NCBI GenBank assembly: GCA_964020155.1
Contig: OZ026567.1
Span: 7,898-71,897, forward strand
From: Chondrilla cf. caribensis
Lineage: Eukaryota; Porifera; Demospongiae; Chondrillida; Chondrillidae
Direction: 5' to 3'
DNA length: 64,000 bases
Shown here in pieces: positions 1 to 12,400 of this stretch (positions are counted from its first letter, which is position 1; every line of letters starts with the position of its first letter). The notes below the pieces were generated by a model. The model was not told where the DNA came from. It worked only from the letters and a program-made list of their open reading frames with translations, and made no database searches. The position numbers were made by a program, and so were the translations under genes.

Positions 1-10
1 CTTCAGGGTA

Positions 11-1315
11 CCCTAACCCTAACCCTAACCCTAACCCTAACCCTAACCCTAACCCTAACTACCCTAACCCTAACCCTAACCCTAACCCTAACCCTAACCC
101 TAACCCTAACCCTAACCCTAACCCTAACCCTAACCCTAACCCTAACCCTAACCCTAACCCTAACCCTAACCCTAACCCTAACCCTAACCCTAACCCTAAC
201 CCTAACCCTAACCCTAACCCTAACCCTAACCCTAACCCTAACCCTAACCCTAACCCTAACCCTAACCCTAACCCTAACCCTAACCCTAACCCTAACCCTA
301 ACCCTAACCCTAACCCTAACCCTAACCCTAACCCTAACCCTAACCCTAACCCTAACCCTAACCCTAACCCTAACCCTAACCCTAACCCTAACCCTAACCC
401 TAACCCTAACCCTAACCCTAACCCTAACCCTAACCCTAACCCTAACCCTAACCCTAACCCTAACCCTAACCCTAACCCTAACCCTAACCCTAACCCTAAC
501 CCTAACCCTAACCCTAACCCTAACCCTAACCCTAACCCTAACCCTAACCCTAACCCTAACCCTAACCCTAACCCTAACCCTAACCCTAACCCTAACCCTA
601 ACCCTAACCCTAACCCTAACCCTAACCCTAACCCTAACCCTAACCCTAACCCTAACCCTAACCCTAACCCTAACCCTAACCCTAACCCTAACCCTAACCC
701 TAACCCTAACCCTAACCCTAACCCTAACCCTAACCCTAACCCTAACCCTAACCCTAACCCTAACCCTAACCCTAACCCTAACCCTAACCCTAACCCTAAC
801 CCTAACCCTAACCCTAACCCTAACCCTAACCCTAACCCTAACCCTAACCCTAACCCTAACCCTAACCCTAACCCTAACCCTAACCCTAACCCTAACCCTA
901 ACCCTAACCCTAACCCTAACCCTAACCCTAACCCTAACCCTAACCCTAACCCTAACCCTAACCCTAACCCTAACCCTAACCCTAACCCTAACCCTAACCC
1001 TAACCCTAACCCTAACCCTAACCCTAACCCTAACCCTAACCCTAACCCTAACCCTAACCCTAACCCTAACCCTAACCCTAACCCTAACCCTAACCCTAAC
1101 CCTAACCCTAACCCTAACCCTAACCCTAACCCTAACCCTAACCCTAACCCTAACCCTAACCCTAACCCTAACCCTAACCCTAACCCTAACCCTAACCCTA
1201 ACCCTAACCCTAACCCTAACCCTAACCCTAACCCTAACCCTAACCCTAACCCTAACCCTAACCCTAACCCTAACCCTAACCCTAACCCTAACCCTAACCC
1301 TAACCCTAACCCTAA
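11..1315 (-). repeat. Terminal telomere array (CCCTAA on +, TTAGGG on -)
   Basis: About 217 copies of CCCTAA run without interruption except for one three-base insertion (CTA) near 58-60. The C-rich strand reads 5'->3' on plus, so the chromosome end is at the left edge and the G-rich strand runs towards it. TTAGGG is the usual metazoan telomere repeat. The first ten bases are not telomeric and include the palindrome AGGGTACCCT across the junction. Confidence 0.98.
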
Positions 1316-4300
1316 ACTTTACCCTCTCATGCCGCTAAGTCTAACCCTAGCAGCCCCGCCCACTAAACTTTACCCTCTCATGCCGCTAAGTCTAACCCTA
1401 GCAGCCCCGCCCACTAAACTTTACCCTCTCATGCCGCTAAGTCTAACCCTAGCAGCCCCGCCCACTAAACTTTACCCTCTCATGCCGCTAAGTCTAACCC
1501 TAGCAGCCCCGCCCACTAAACTTTACCCTCTCATGCCGCTAAGTCTAACCCTAGCAGCCCCGCCCACTAAACTTTACCCTCTCATGCCGCTAAGTCTAAC
1601 CCTAGCAGCCCCGCCCACTAAACTTTACCCTCTCATGCCGCTAAGTCTAACCCTAGCAGCCCCGCCCACTAAACTTTACCCTCTCATGCCGCTAAGTCTA
1701 ACCCTAGCAGCCCCGCCCACTAAACTTTACCCTCTCATGCCGCTAAGTCTAACCCTAGCAGCCCCGCCCACTAAACTTTACCCTCTCATGCCGCTAAGTC
1801 TAACCCTAGCAGCCCCGCCCACTAAACTTTACCCTCTCATGCCGCTAAGTCTAACCCTAGCAGCCCCGCCCACTAAACTTTACCCTCTCATGCCGCTAAG
1901 TCTAACCCTAGCAGCCCCGCCCACTAAACTTTACCCTCTCATGCCGCTAAGTCTAACCCTAGCAGCCCCGCCCACTAAACTTTACCCTCTCATGCCGCTA
2001 AGTCTAACCCTAGCAGCCCCGCCCACTAAACTTTACCCTCTCATGCCGCTAAGTCTAACCCTAGCAGCCCCGCCCACTAAACTTTACCCTCTCATGCCGC
2101 TAAGTCTAACCCTAGCAGCCCCGCCCACTAAACTTTACCCTCTCATGCCGCTAAGTCTAACCCTAGCAGCCCCGCCCACTAAACTTTACCCTCTCATGCC
2201 GCTAAGTCTAACCCTAGCAGCCCCGCCCACTAAACTTTACCCTCTCATGCCGCTAAGTCTAACCCTAGCAGCCCCGCCCACTAAACTTTACCCTCTCATG
2301 CCGCTAAGTCTAACCCTAGCAGCCCCGCCCACTAAACTTTACCCTCTCATGCCGCTAAGTCTAACCCTAGCAGCCCCGCCCACTAAACTTTACCCTCTCA
2401 TGCCGCTAAGTCTAACCCTAGCAGCCCCGCCCACTAAACTTTACCCTCTCATGCCGCTAAGTCTAACCCTAGCAGCCCCGCCCACTAAACTTTACCCTCT
2501 CATGCCGCTAAGTCTAACCCTAGCAGCCCCGCCCACTAAACTTTACCCTCTCATGCCGCTAAGTCTAACCCTAGCAGCCCCGCCCACTAAACTTTACCCT
2601 CTCATGCCGCTAAGTCTAACCCTAGCAGCCCCGCCCACTAAACTTTACCCTCTCATGCCGCTAAGTCTAACCCTAGCAGCCCCGCCCACTAAACTTTACC
2701 CTCTCATGCCGCTAAGTCTAACCCTAGCAGCCCCGCCCACTAAACTTTACCCTCTCATGCCGCTAAGTCTAACCCTAGCAGCCCCGCCCACTAAACTTTA
2801 CCCTCTCATGCCGCTAAGTCTAACCCTAGCAGCCCCGCCCACTAAACTTTACCCTCTCATGCCGCTAAGTCTAACCCTAGCAGCCCCGCCCACTAAACTT
2901 TACCCTCTCATGCCGCTAAGTCTAACCCTAGCAGCCCCGCCCACTAAACTTTACCCTCTCATGCCGCTAAGTCTAACCCTAGCAGCCCCGCCCACTAAAC
3001 TTTACCCTCTCATGCCGCTAAGTCTAACCCTAGCAGCCCCGCCCACTAAACTTTACCCTCTCATGCCGCTAAGTCTAACCCTAGCAGCCCCGCCCACTAA
3101 ACTTTACCCTCTCATGCCGCTAAGTCTAACCCTAGCAGCCCCGCCCACTAAACTTTACCCTCTCATGCCGCTAAGTCTAACCCTAGCAGCCCCGCCCACT
3201 AAACTTTACCCTCTCATGCCGCTAAGTCTAACCCTAGCAGCCCCGCCCACTAAACTTTACCCTCTCATGCCGCTAAGTCTAACCCTAGCAGCCCCGCCCA
3301 CTAAACTTTACCCTCTCATGCCGCTAAGTCTAACCCTAGCAGCCCCGCCCACTAAACTTTACCCTCTCATGCCGCTAAGTCTAACCCTAGCAGCCCCGCC
3401 CACTAAACTTTACCCTCTCATGCCGCTAAGTCTAACCCTAGCAGCCCCGCCCACTAAACTTTACCCTCTCATGCCGCTAAGTCTAACCCTAGCAGCCCCG
3501 CCCACTAAACTTTACCCTCTCATGCCGCTAAGTCTAACCCTAGCAGCCCCGCCCACTAAACTTTACCCTCTCATGCCGCTAAGTCTAACCCTAGCAGCCC
3601 CGCCCACTAAACTTTACCCTCTCATGCCGCTAAGTCTAACCCTAGCAGCCCCGCCCACTAAACTTTACCCTCTCATGCCGCTAAGTCTAACCCTAGCAGC
3701 CCCGCCCACTAAACTTTACCCTCTCATGCCGCTAAGTCTAACCCTAGCAGCCCCGCCCACTAAACTTTACCCTCTCATGCCGCTAAGTCTAACCCTAGCA
3801 GCCCCGCCCACTAAACTTTACCCTCTCATGCCGCTAAGTCTAACCCTAGCAGCCCCGCCCACTAAACTTTACCCTCTCATGCCGCTAAGTCTAACCCTAG
3901 CAGCCCCGCCCACTAAACTTTACCCTCTCATGCCGCTAAGTCTAACCCTAGCAGCCCCGCCCACTAAACTTTACCCTCTCATGCCGCTAAGTCTAACCCT
4001 AGCAGCCCCGCCCACTAAACTTTACCCTCTCATGCCGCTAAGTCTAACCCTAGCAGCCCCGCCCACTAAACTTTACCCTCTCATGCCGCTAAGTCTAACC
4101 CTAGCAGCCCCGCCCACTAAACTTTACCCTCTCATGCCGCTAAGTCTAACCCTAGCAGCCCCGCCCACTAAACTTTACCCTCTCATGCCGCTAAGTCTAA
4201 CCCTAGCAGCCCCGCCCACTAAACTTTACCCTCTCATGCCGCTAAGTCTAACCCTAGCAGCCCCGCCCACTAAACTTTACCCTCTCATGCCGCTAAGTCT

Positions 4301-5399
4301 AACCCTAGCAGCCCCGCCCACTAAACTTTACCCTCTCATGCCGCTAAGTCTAACCCTAGCAGCCCCGCCCACTAAACTTTACCCTCTCATGCCGCTAAGT
4401 CTAACCCTAGCAGCCCCGCCCACTAAACTTTACCCTCTCATGCCGCTAAGTCTAACCCTAGCAGCCCCGCCCACTAAACTTTACCCTCTCATGCCGCTAA
4501 GTCTAACCCTAGCAGCCCCGCCCACTAAACTTTACCCTCTCATGCCGCTAAGTCTAACCCTAGCAGCCCCGCCCACTAAACTTTACCCTCTCATGCCGCT
4601 AAGTCTAACCCTAGCAGCCCCGCCCACTAAACTTTACCCTCTCATGCCGCTAAGTCTAACCCTAGCAGCCCCGCCCACTAAACTTTACCCTCTCATGCCG
4701 CTAAGTCTAACCCTAGCAGCCCCGCCCACTAAACTTTACCCTCTCATGCCGCTAAGTCTAACCCTAGCAGCCCCGCCCACTAAACTTTACCCTCTCATGC
4801 CGCTAAGTCTAACCCTAGCAGCCCCGCCCACTAAACTTTACCCTCTCATGCCGCTAAGTCTAACCCTAGCAGCCCCGCCCACTAAACTTTACCCTCTCAT
4901 GCCGCTAAGTCTAACCCTAGCAGCCCCGCCCACTAAACTTTACCCTCTCATGCCGCTAAGTCTAACCCTAGCAGCCCCGCCCACTAAACTTTACCCTCTC
5001 ATGCCGCTAAGTCTAACCCTAGCAGCCCCGCCCACTAAACTTTACCCTCTCATGCCGCTAAGTCTAACCCTAGCAGCCCCGCCCACTAAACTTTACCCTC
5101 TCATGCCGCTAAGTCTAACCCTAGCAGCCCCGCCCACTAAACTTTACCCTCTCATGCCGCTAAGTCTAACCCTAGCAGCCCCGCCCACTAAACTTTACCC
5201 TCTCATGCCGCTAAGTCTAACCCTAGCAGCCCCGCCCACTAAACTTTACCCTCTCATGCCGCTAAGTCTAACCCTAGCAGCCCCGCCCACTAAACTTTAC
5301 CCTCTCATGCCGCTAAGTCTAACCCTAGCAGCCCCGCCCACTAAACTTTACCCTCTCATGCCGCTAAGTCTAACCCTAGCAGCCCCGCCCACTAAACTT
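1316..5399. repeat. 51-bp telomere-adjacent satellite, 80 copies
   Basis: The unit is exactly 51 bp (ATGCCGCTAAG at 1329, then every 51 bases to 5358) and the copies I compared are identical. It abuts the telomere directly and ends where ACTTTACC becomes ACTTAACA. Each unit contains TCTAACCCTAG (minus strand CTAGGGTTAGA, matching the vertebrate TRF1 core YTAGGGTTR) and CCCCGCCC (minus strand GGGCGGGG, a GC box). Because 51 is divisible by three and one frame lacks stops, a 1386-codon open frame exists by accident; it is not a gene. Confidence 0.97.
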
Positions 5400-5848
5400 A
5401 ACACTATAATGCTGATAAGGCTAGCCGCTGTCGATTCTCAACTCACAATACCCCTTGCAGGAATTCCAGCAGTTGAACATCTAAAATAATCTTTTTGATT
5501 TCACTTGTGGTTTCTAAAATAAGGAAAAACTGATAAGCATTTTTTGGCTCAAACACTGATCCAATCTTTCCAAAACTTTTAGCACTCATAATTTACCTAG
5601 AACTGCAGGTTATGGACTGGTTACAAATATCTTGATGAATTTTATGTGGGTGTTATGAAAAAGGGTTTGAGTTAAGGGTCAATTTCAATCCTTCAAACCA
5701 ACCCTTCAAACCAACCCTTCAGACCAACCCCCATGTGCGGAGGATGTAAGGATCAAGCATCTAAGCCAAAGTACAGATTCCTTCCAATGCATTTAAATCT
5801 ACCTTGTAGGAAATCTTCAAATTTGCACCTAACTACACATATAGATAA
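5400..5848. other. Spacer between 51-bp array and inverted-repeat element
   Basis: AT-rich single-copy-looking sequence with no convincing coding exon. It holds a three-copy 13-bp direct repeat at 5693-5731 (CCTTCAAACCAAC). The stretch GAAATCTTCAAATTTGC near 5811 faintly resembles the 348-bp satellite (GAAATCTCAAATTGC), so the distal part may be a decayed satellite copy. Confidence 0.6.
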
Positions 5849-6402
5849 ATATATATGTGACGTGCGCAGCGAAAATGTGTCCTAATCGATTTTTTCGAAA
5901 ATTGCCATTTTGTTTCTATAATATTGAGATACGGGCATATTAGAGTCATTTTAGACTGTTTCCGCTTCCGTTTCTTTGATAGGCGCTGTGCCAGGAGCTT
6001 TTTTATATCACAGATCGGAATTAGCCATTTTGTGAGAGGAGCTGTTAAGTATTCTCACGTATTTTCCGTATATTATTCCGGTTACGCAATATTATCAGTT
6101 TCAACTGGTTACCGAACAGCTGTTCCGAACATGAACATAGCAGATAGTCGATGACGTCAACTCCGTATCCAAGAAATAAAAATGGCGGCTTAACGCGTCC
6201 AAAGTTTTAAGTGGGTATATCTAACTAACCGAATTGAATTTAACATTCATATTCGCAGAGGATGTTCATCGAACGATACTTAATTGAATTGCCTAATAAA
6301 AAATATAGCGTCAAAATTTTCACAAATTGTTTATTCTGCATTTCCCACAAAGTTGACATGGACCGTTGGGACACATTTTCGCTGCGCATGTCACATATAT
6401 AT
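5849..6402. mobile_element. Non-autonomous inverted-repeat element (MITE-like), ~550 bp
   Basis: The ends are long inverted repeats. The left end (5849-5886) contains GTGACGTGCGCAGCGAAAAT; the right end (6364-6402) reads its reverse complement with few mismatches (ATTTTCGCTGCGCATGTCAC). The interior carries no transposase-like frame. Both ends lie in alternating AT sequence, so a target-site duplication cannot be distinguished. It sits just before the first satellite copy. The superfamily is not recognised. Confidence 0.7.
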
Positions 6403-9400
6403 GAATACAAAAGTATACACATTTTTAAATGTGGCACAAGGTCACTGAAGAGAATTTTTGGTCCACATCAAAATGCATCTTTTTTGCTCAGAAGGACCGT
6501 ACTAGGTCCCGGAGTGATACTATGCATTTGGATTAGAACTATGATGCATCACGTGCACACAGGAGAGGCCGTGGTGACAACTTAAACAATTGACATCTTT
6601 TGGCTTGTCACCACGAGGATTATAGCGCACTCAGGACAATCAGAATGCTTGCGAAATTGTGTTGGTGAGTTAGGCATGGACACTAGGTAGCCCTTGGTGA
6701 CCAGAAAAGAAATCTCAAATTGCTTAGGTGATCACCCAAGGCGTAATACACTTATATATGAATCTACATTCAAAGTATATACATTGGCAATAGGGGGAAA
6801 TTTTGGTCGACATCAAAATGCATCCTTTTGCTATCAGAAGGTAGCTACCAGGTCCAGGAGTGTGTCTGTGCATTTGGATTTCAGCTATGATGCATCACGT
6901 GCACACAGGAGAGGCCGTGGTGACAAGACCAAAAATTGACATTTTTGGGCTTGTCACCACGAGGCTTATAGCGCACTCAGGACAATCAGAATGCTTGCGA
7001 AATTGTGTTGGTGAGTTAGGCATGGACACTAGGTAGCCCTTGGTGACCAGAAAAGAAATCTCAAATTGCTTAGGTGATCACCACAAGGCGTATTACACGC
7101 ATATATGAATGTACATACAAAGTATATACATTCTATTATATGTGGCACTGGGGGGAAATTTTGGTCGACATCAAAATGCACCCTTCTTGCTATCAGAAGG
7201 TAGCTACCAGGTCCAGGAGTGTGTCTGTGCATTTGGATTTCAGCTATGATGCATCACGTGCACACAGGAGAGGCCGTGGTGACAAGACCAAAAATTGACA
7301 TTTTTTGGGCTTGTCACCACGAGGCTTATAGCGCACTCAGGACAATCAGAATGCTTGCGAAATTGTGTTGGTGAGTTAGGCATGGACACTAGGTAGCCCT
7401 TGGTGACCAGCAAAGAAATCTCAAATTGCTTAGGTGATCACCCAAGGCGTATTACACTTATATATGAATCTACATACAAAGTATATACATTGGCAATAGG
7501 GGGAAATTTTGGTCGACATCAAAATGCATCCTTTTTGCTATCAGAAGGTAGCTACCAGGTCCAGGAGTGTGTCTGTGCATTTGGATTTCAGCTATGATGC
7601 ATCACGTGCACACAGGAGAGGCCGTGGTGACAAGACCAAAAATTGACATTTTTTGGGCTTGTCACCACGAGGCTTATAGCGCACTCAGGACAATCAGAAT
7701 GCTTGCGAAATTGTGTTGGTGAGTTAGGCATGGACACTAGGTAGCCCTTGGTGACCAGAAAAGAAATCTCAAATTGTTTAGGTGATCACCCAAGGCGTAA
7801 TACACTTATATATGAATCTACATACAAAGTATATACATTGGCAATAGGGGGAAATTTTGGTCGACATCAAAATGCACCCTTCTTGCTATCAGAAGGTAGC
7901 TACCAGGTCCAGGAGTGTCTGTGCATTTGGATTTCAGCTATGATGCATCACGTACACACAGGAGAGGCCGTGGTGACAAGACCAAAAATTGACATTTTTT
8001 GGGCTTGTCACCACGAGGCTTATAGCGCACTCAGGACAATCAGAATGCTTACGAAATTGTGTTGGTGAGTTAGGCATGGACACTAGGTAGCCCTTGGTGA
8101 CCAGCAAAGAAATCTCAAATTGCTTAGGTGATCACCCAAGGCGTAATACACTTATATATGAATCTACATACAAAGTATATACATTGGCAATAGGGGGAAA
8201 TTTTGGTCGACATCAAAATGCATCCTTTTGCTATCAGAAGGTAGCTACCAGGTCCAGGAGTGTGTCTGTGCATTTGGATTTCAGCTATGATGCATCATGT
8301 GCACACAGGAGAGGCCGTGGTGACAAGACCAAAAATTGACATTTTCTGGGCTTGTCACCACGAGGCTTATAGCACACTCAGGACAATCAGAATGCTTGCG
8401 AAATTGTGTTGGTGAGTTAGGCATGGACACTAGGTAGCCCTTGGTGACCAGCAAAGAAATCTTAAATTGCTTAGGTGATCACCACAAGGCGTAATACACT
8501 TATATATGAATCTACATACAAAGTATATACATTGGCAATAGGGGGAAATTTTGGTTGACATCAAAATGCATCCTTTTTGCTATCAGAAGGTAGCTACCAG
8601 GTCCAGGAGTGTGTCTGTGCATTTGGATTTCAGCTATGATGCATCATGTGCACACAGGAGAGGCCGTGGTGACAAGACCAAAAATTGACATTTTTTGGGC
8701 TTGTCACCACGAGGCTTATAGCGCACTCAGGACAATCAGAATGCTTGCGAAATTGTGTTGGTGAGTTAGGCATGGACACTAGGTAGCCCTTGGTGACCAG
8801 CAAAGAAATCTCAAATTGTTTAGGTGATCACCCAAGGCGTAATACACTTATATATGAATCTACATACAAAGTATATACATTGGCACTGGGGGGAAATTTT
8901 GGTTGACATCAAAATGCATCCTTTTTGCTATCAGAAGGTAGCTACCAGGTCCAGGAGTGTGTCTGTGCATTTGGATTTCAGCTATGATGCATCACGTGCA
9001 CACAGGAGAGGCCGTGGTGACAAGACCAGAAATTGACATTTTTTGGGCTTGTCACCACGAGGCTTATAGCGCACTCAGGACAATCAGAATGCTTGCGAAA
9101 TTGTGTTGGTGAGTTAGGCATGGACACTAGGTAGCCCTTGGTGACCAGAAAAGAAATCTTAAATTGCTTAGGTGATCACCCAAGGCGTAATACACTTATA
9201 TATGAATCTACATACAAAGTATATACATTGGCAATAGGGGGAAATTTTGGTCGACATCAAAATGCACCCTTCTTGCTATCAGAAGGTAGCTACCAGGTCC
9301 AGGAGTGTGTCTGTGCATTTGGATTTCAGCTATGATGCATCACGTGTACACAGGAGAGGCCGTGGTGACAAGACCAAAAATTGACATTTTCTGGGCTTGT

Positions 9401-12400
9401 CACCACGAGGCTTATAGCGCACTCAGGACAATCAGAATGCTTGCGAAATTGTGTTGGTGAGTTAGGCATGGACACTAGGTAGCCCTTGGTGACCAGCAAA
9501 GAAATCTCAAATTGCTTAGGTGATCACCACAAGGCGTATTACACGCATATATGAATCTACATACAAAGTATATACATTCTATTATATGTGGCACTGGGGG
9601 GAAATTTTGGTCGACATCAAAATGCATCCTTTTTGCTATCAGAAGGTAGCTACCAGGTCCAGGAGTGTGTCTGTGCATTTGGATTTCAGCTATGATGCAT
9701 CATGTGCACACAGGAGAGGCCGTGGTGACAAGACCAAAAATTGACATTTTTTGGGCTTGTCACCACGAGGCTTATAGCGCACTCAGGACAATCAGAATGC
9801 TTGCGAAATTGTGTTGGTGAGTTAGGCATGGACACTAGGTAGCCCTTGGTGACCAGCAAAGAAATCTCAAATTGCTTAGGTGATCACCCAAGGCGGAATA
9901 CACTTATATATGAATCTACATACAAAGTATATACATTGGCAATAGGGGGAAATTTTGGTCGACATCAAAATGCATCCTTTTTGCTATCAGAAGGTAGCTA
10001 CCAGGTCCAGGAGTGTGTCTGTGCATTTGGATTTCAGCTATGATGCATCACTTGCACACAGGAGAGGCCGTGGTGACAAGACCAAAAATTGACATTTTTT
10101 GGGCTTGTCACCACGAGGCTTATAGCGCACTCAGGACAATCAGAATGCTTGCGAAATTGTGTTGGTGAGTTAGGCATGGACACTAGGTAGCCCTTGGTGA
10201 CCAGAAAAGAAATCTCAAATTGTTTAGGTGATCACCCAAGGCGTAATACACTTATATATGAATCTACATACAAAGTATATACATTGGCAATAGGGGGAAA
10301 TTTTGGTCGACATCAAAATGCACCCTTCTTGCTATCAGAAGGTAGCTACCAGGTCCAGGAGTGTCTGTGCATTTGGATTTCAGCTATGATGCATCACGTA
10401 CACACAGGAGAGGCCGTGGTGACAAGACCAAAAATTGACATTTTTTGGGCTTGTCACCACGAGGCTTATAGCGCACTCAGGACAATCAGAATGCTTGCGA
10501 AATTGTGTTGGTGAGTTAGGCATGGACACTAGGTAGCCCTTGGTGACCAGAAAAGAAATCTCAAATTGCTTAGGTGATCACCACAAGGCGTATTACACGC
10601 ATATATGAATGTACATACAAAGTATATACATTCTATTATATGTGGCACTGGGGGGAAATTTTGGTCGACATCAAAATGCATCCTTTTTGCTATCAGAAGG
10701 TAGCTACCAGGTCCAGGAGTGTGTCTGTGCATTTGGATTTCAGCTATGATGCATCATGTGCACACAGGAGAGGCCGTGGTGACAAGACCAAAAATTGACA
10801 TTTTTTGGGCTTGTCACCACGAGGCTTATAGCGCACTCAGGACAATCAGAATGCTTGCAAAATTGTGTTGGTGAGTTAGGCATGGACACTAGGTAGCCCT
10901 TGGTGACCAGCAAAGAAATCTCAAATTGCTTAGGTGATCACCCAAGGCGGAATACACTTATATATGAATCTACATACAAAGTATATACATTGGCAATAGG
11001 GGGAAATTTTGGTCGACATCAAAATGCATCCTTTTTGCTATCAGAAGGTAGCTACCAGGTCCAGGAGTGTGTCTGTGCATTTGGATTTCAGCTATGATGC
11101 ATCACTTGCACACAGGAGAGGCCGTGGTGACAAGACCAAAAATTGACATTTTTTGGGCTTGTCACCACGAGGCTTATAGCGCACTCAGGACAATCAGAAT
11201 GCTTGCGAAATTGTGTTGGTGAGTTAGGCATGGACACTAGGTAGCCCTTGGTGACCAGAAAAGAAATCTCAAATTGTTTAGGTGATCACCCAAGGCGTAA
11301 TACACTTATATATGAATCTACATACAAAGTATATACATTGGCAATAGGGGGAAATTTTGGTCGACATCAAAATGCACCCTTCTTGCTATCAGAAGGTAGC
11401 TACCAGGTCCAGGAGTGTCTGTGCATTTGGATTTCAGCTATGATGCATCACGTACACACAGGAGAGGCCGTGGTGACAAGACCAAAAATTGACATTTTTT
11501 GGGCTTGTCACCACGAGGCTTATAGCGCACTCAGGACAATCAGAATGCTTGCGAAATTGTGTTGGTGAGTTAGGCATGGACACTAGGTAGCCCTTGGTGA
11601 CCAGAAAAGAAATCTCAAATTGCTTAGGTGATCACCACAAGGCGTATTACACGCATATATGAATGTACATACAAAGTATATACATTCTATTATATGTGGC
11701 ACTGGGGGGAAATTTTGGTCGACATCAAAATGCATCCTTTTTGCTATCAGAAGGTAGCTACCAGGTCCAGGAGTGTGTCTGTGCATTCGGATTTCACCTA
11801 TGATGCATCACGTGCACACAGGAGAGGCCGTGGTGACAAGACCAAAAATTGACATTTTTTGGGTTTGTCACCACGAGGCTTATAGCGCACTCAGGACAAT
11901 CAGAATGCTTGCGAAATTGTGTTGGTGAGTTAGGCATGGACACTAGGTAGCCCTTGGTGACCAGCAAAGAAATCTCAAATTGTTTAGGTGATCACCACAA
12001 GGCGTAATACACTTATATATGAATCTACATACAAAGTATATACATTGGCAATAGGGGGAAATTTTGGTCGACATCAAAATGGAACTTTTTGCTATCGGAA
12101 GGTAGCTACCAGGTCCAGGAGAGTGTCTGTGCATTTGGATTTGAGCTATGATGCATCACGTGCACACAGGAGAGGCCGTGGTGACAAGACCAAAAATTGA
12201 CATTTTTTGGGCTTGTCACCACGAGGCTTATAGCGCAATCAGGACAATCAGAATGCTTGCAAAATTGTGTTGGTGAGTTAGGCATGGACACTAGGTAGCC
12301 CTTGGTGACCAGAAAAGAAATCTTAAATTGCTTAGGTGATCACCCAAGGCGTAATACACGCATATATGAATCTACATTCAAAGTATATACATTGGCAATA

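Noticed and set aside
1329..5489. A 1386-codon open frame of a 17-residue repeat
   Set aside because: It is the 51-bp satellite read in the one stop-free frame. The unit is identical at DNA level, abuts the telomere and has no gene signals.
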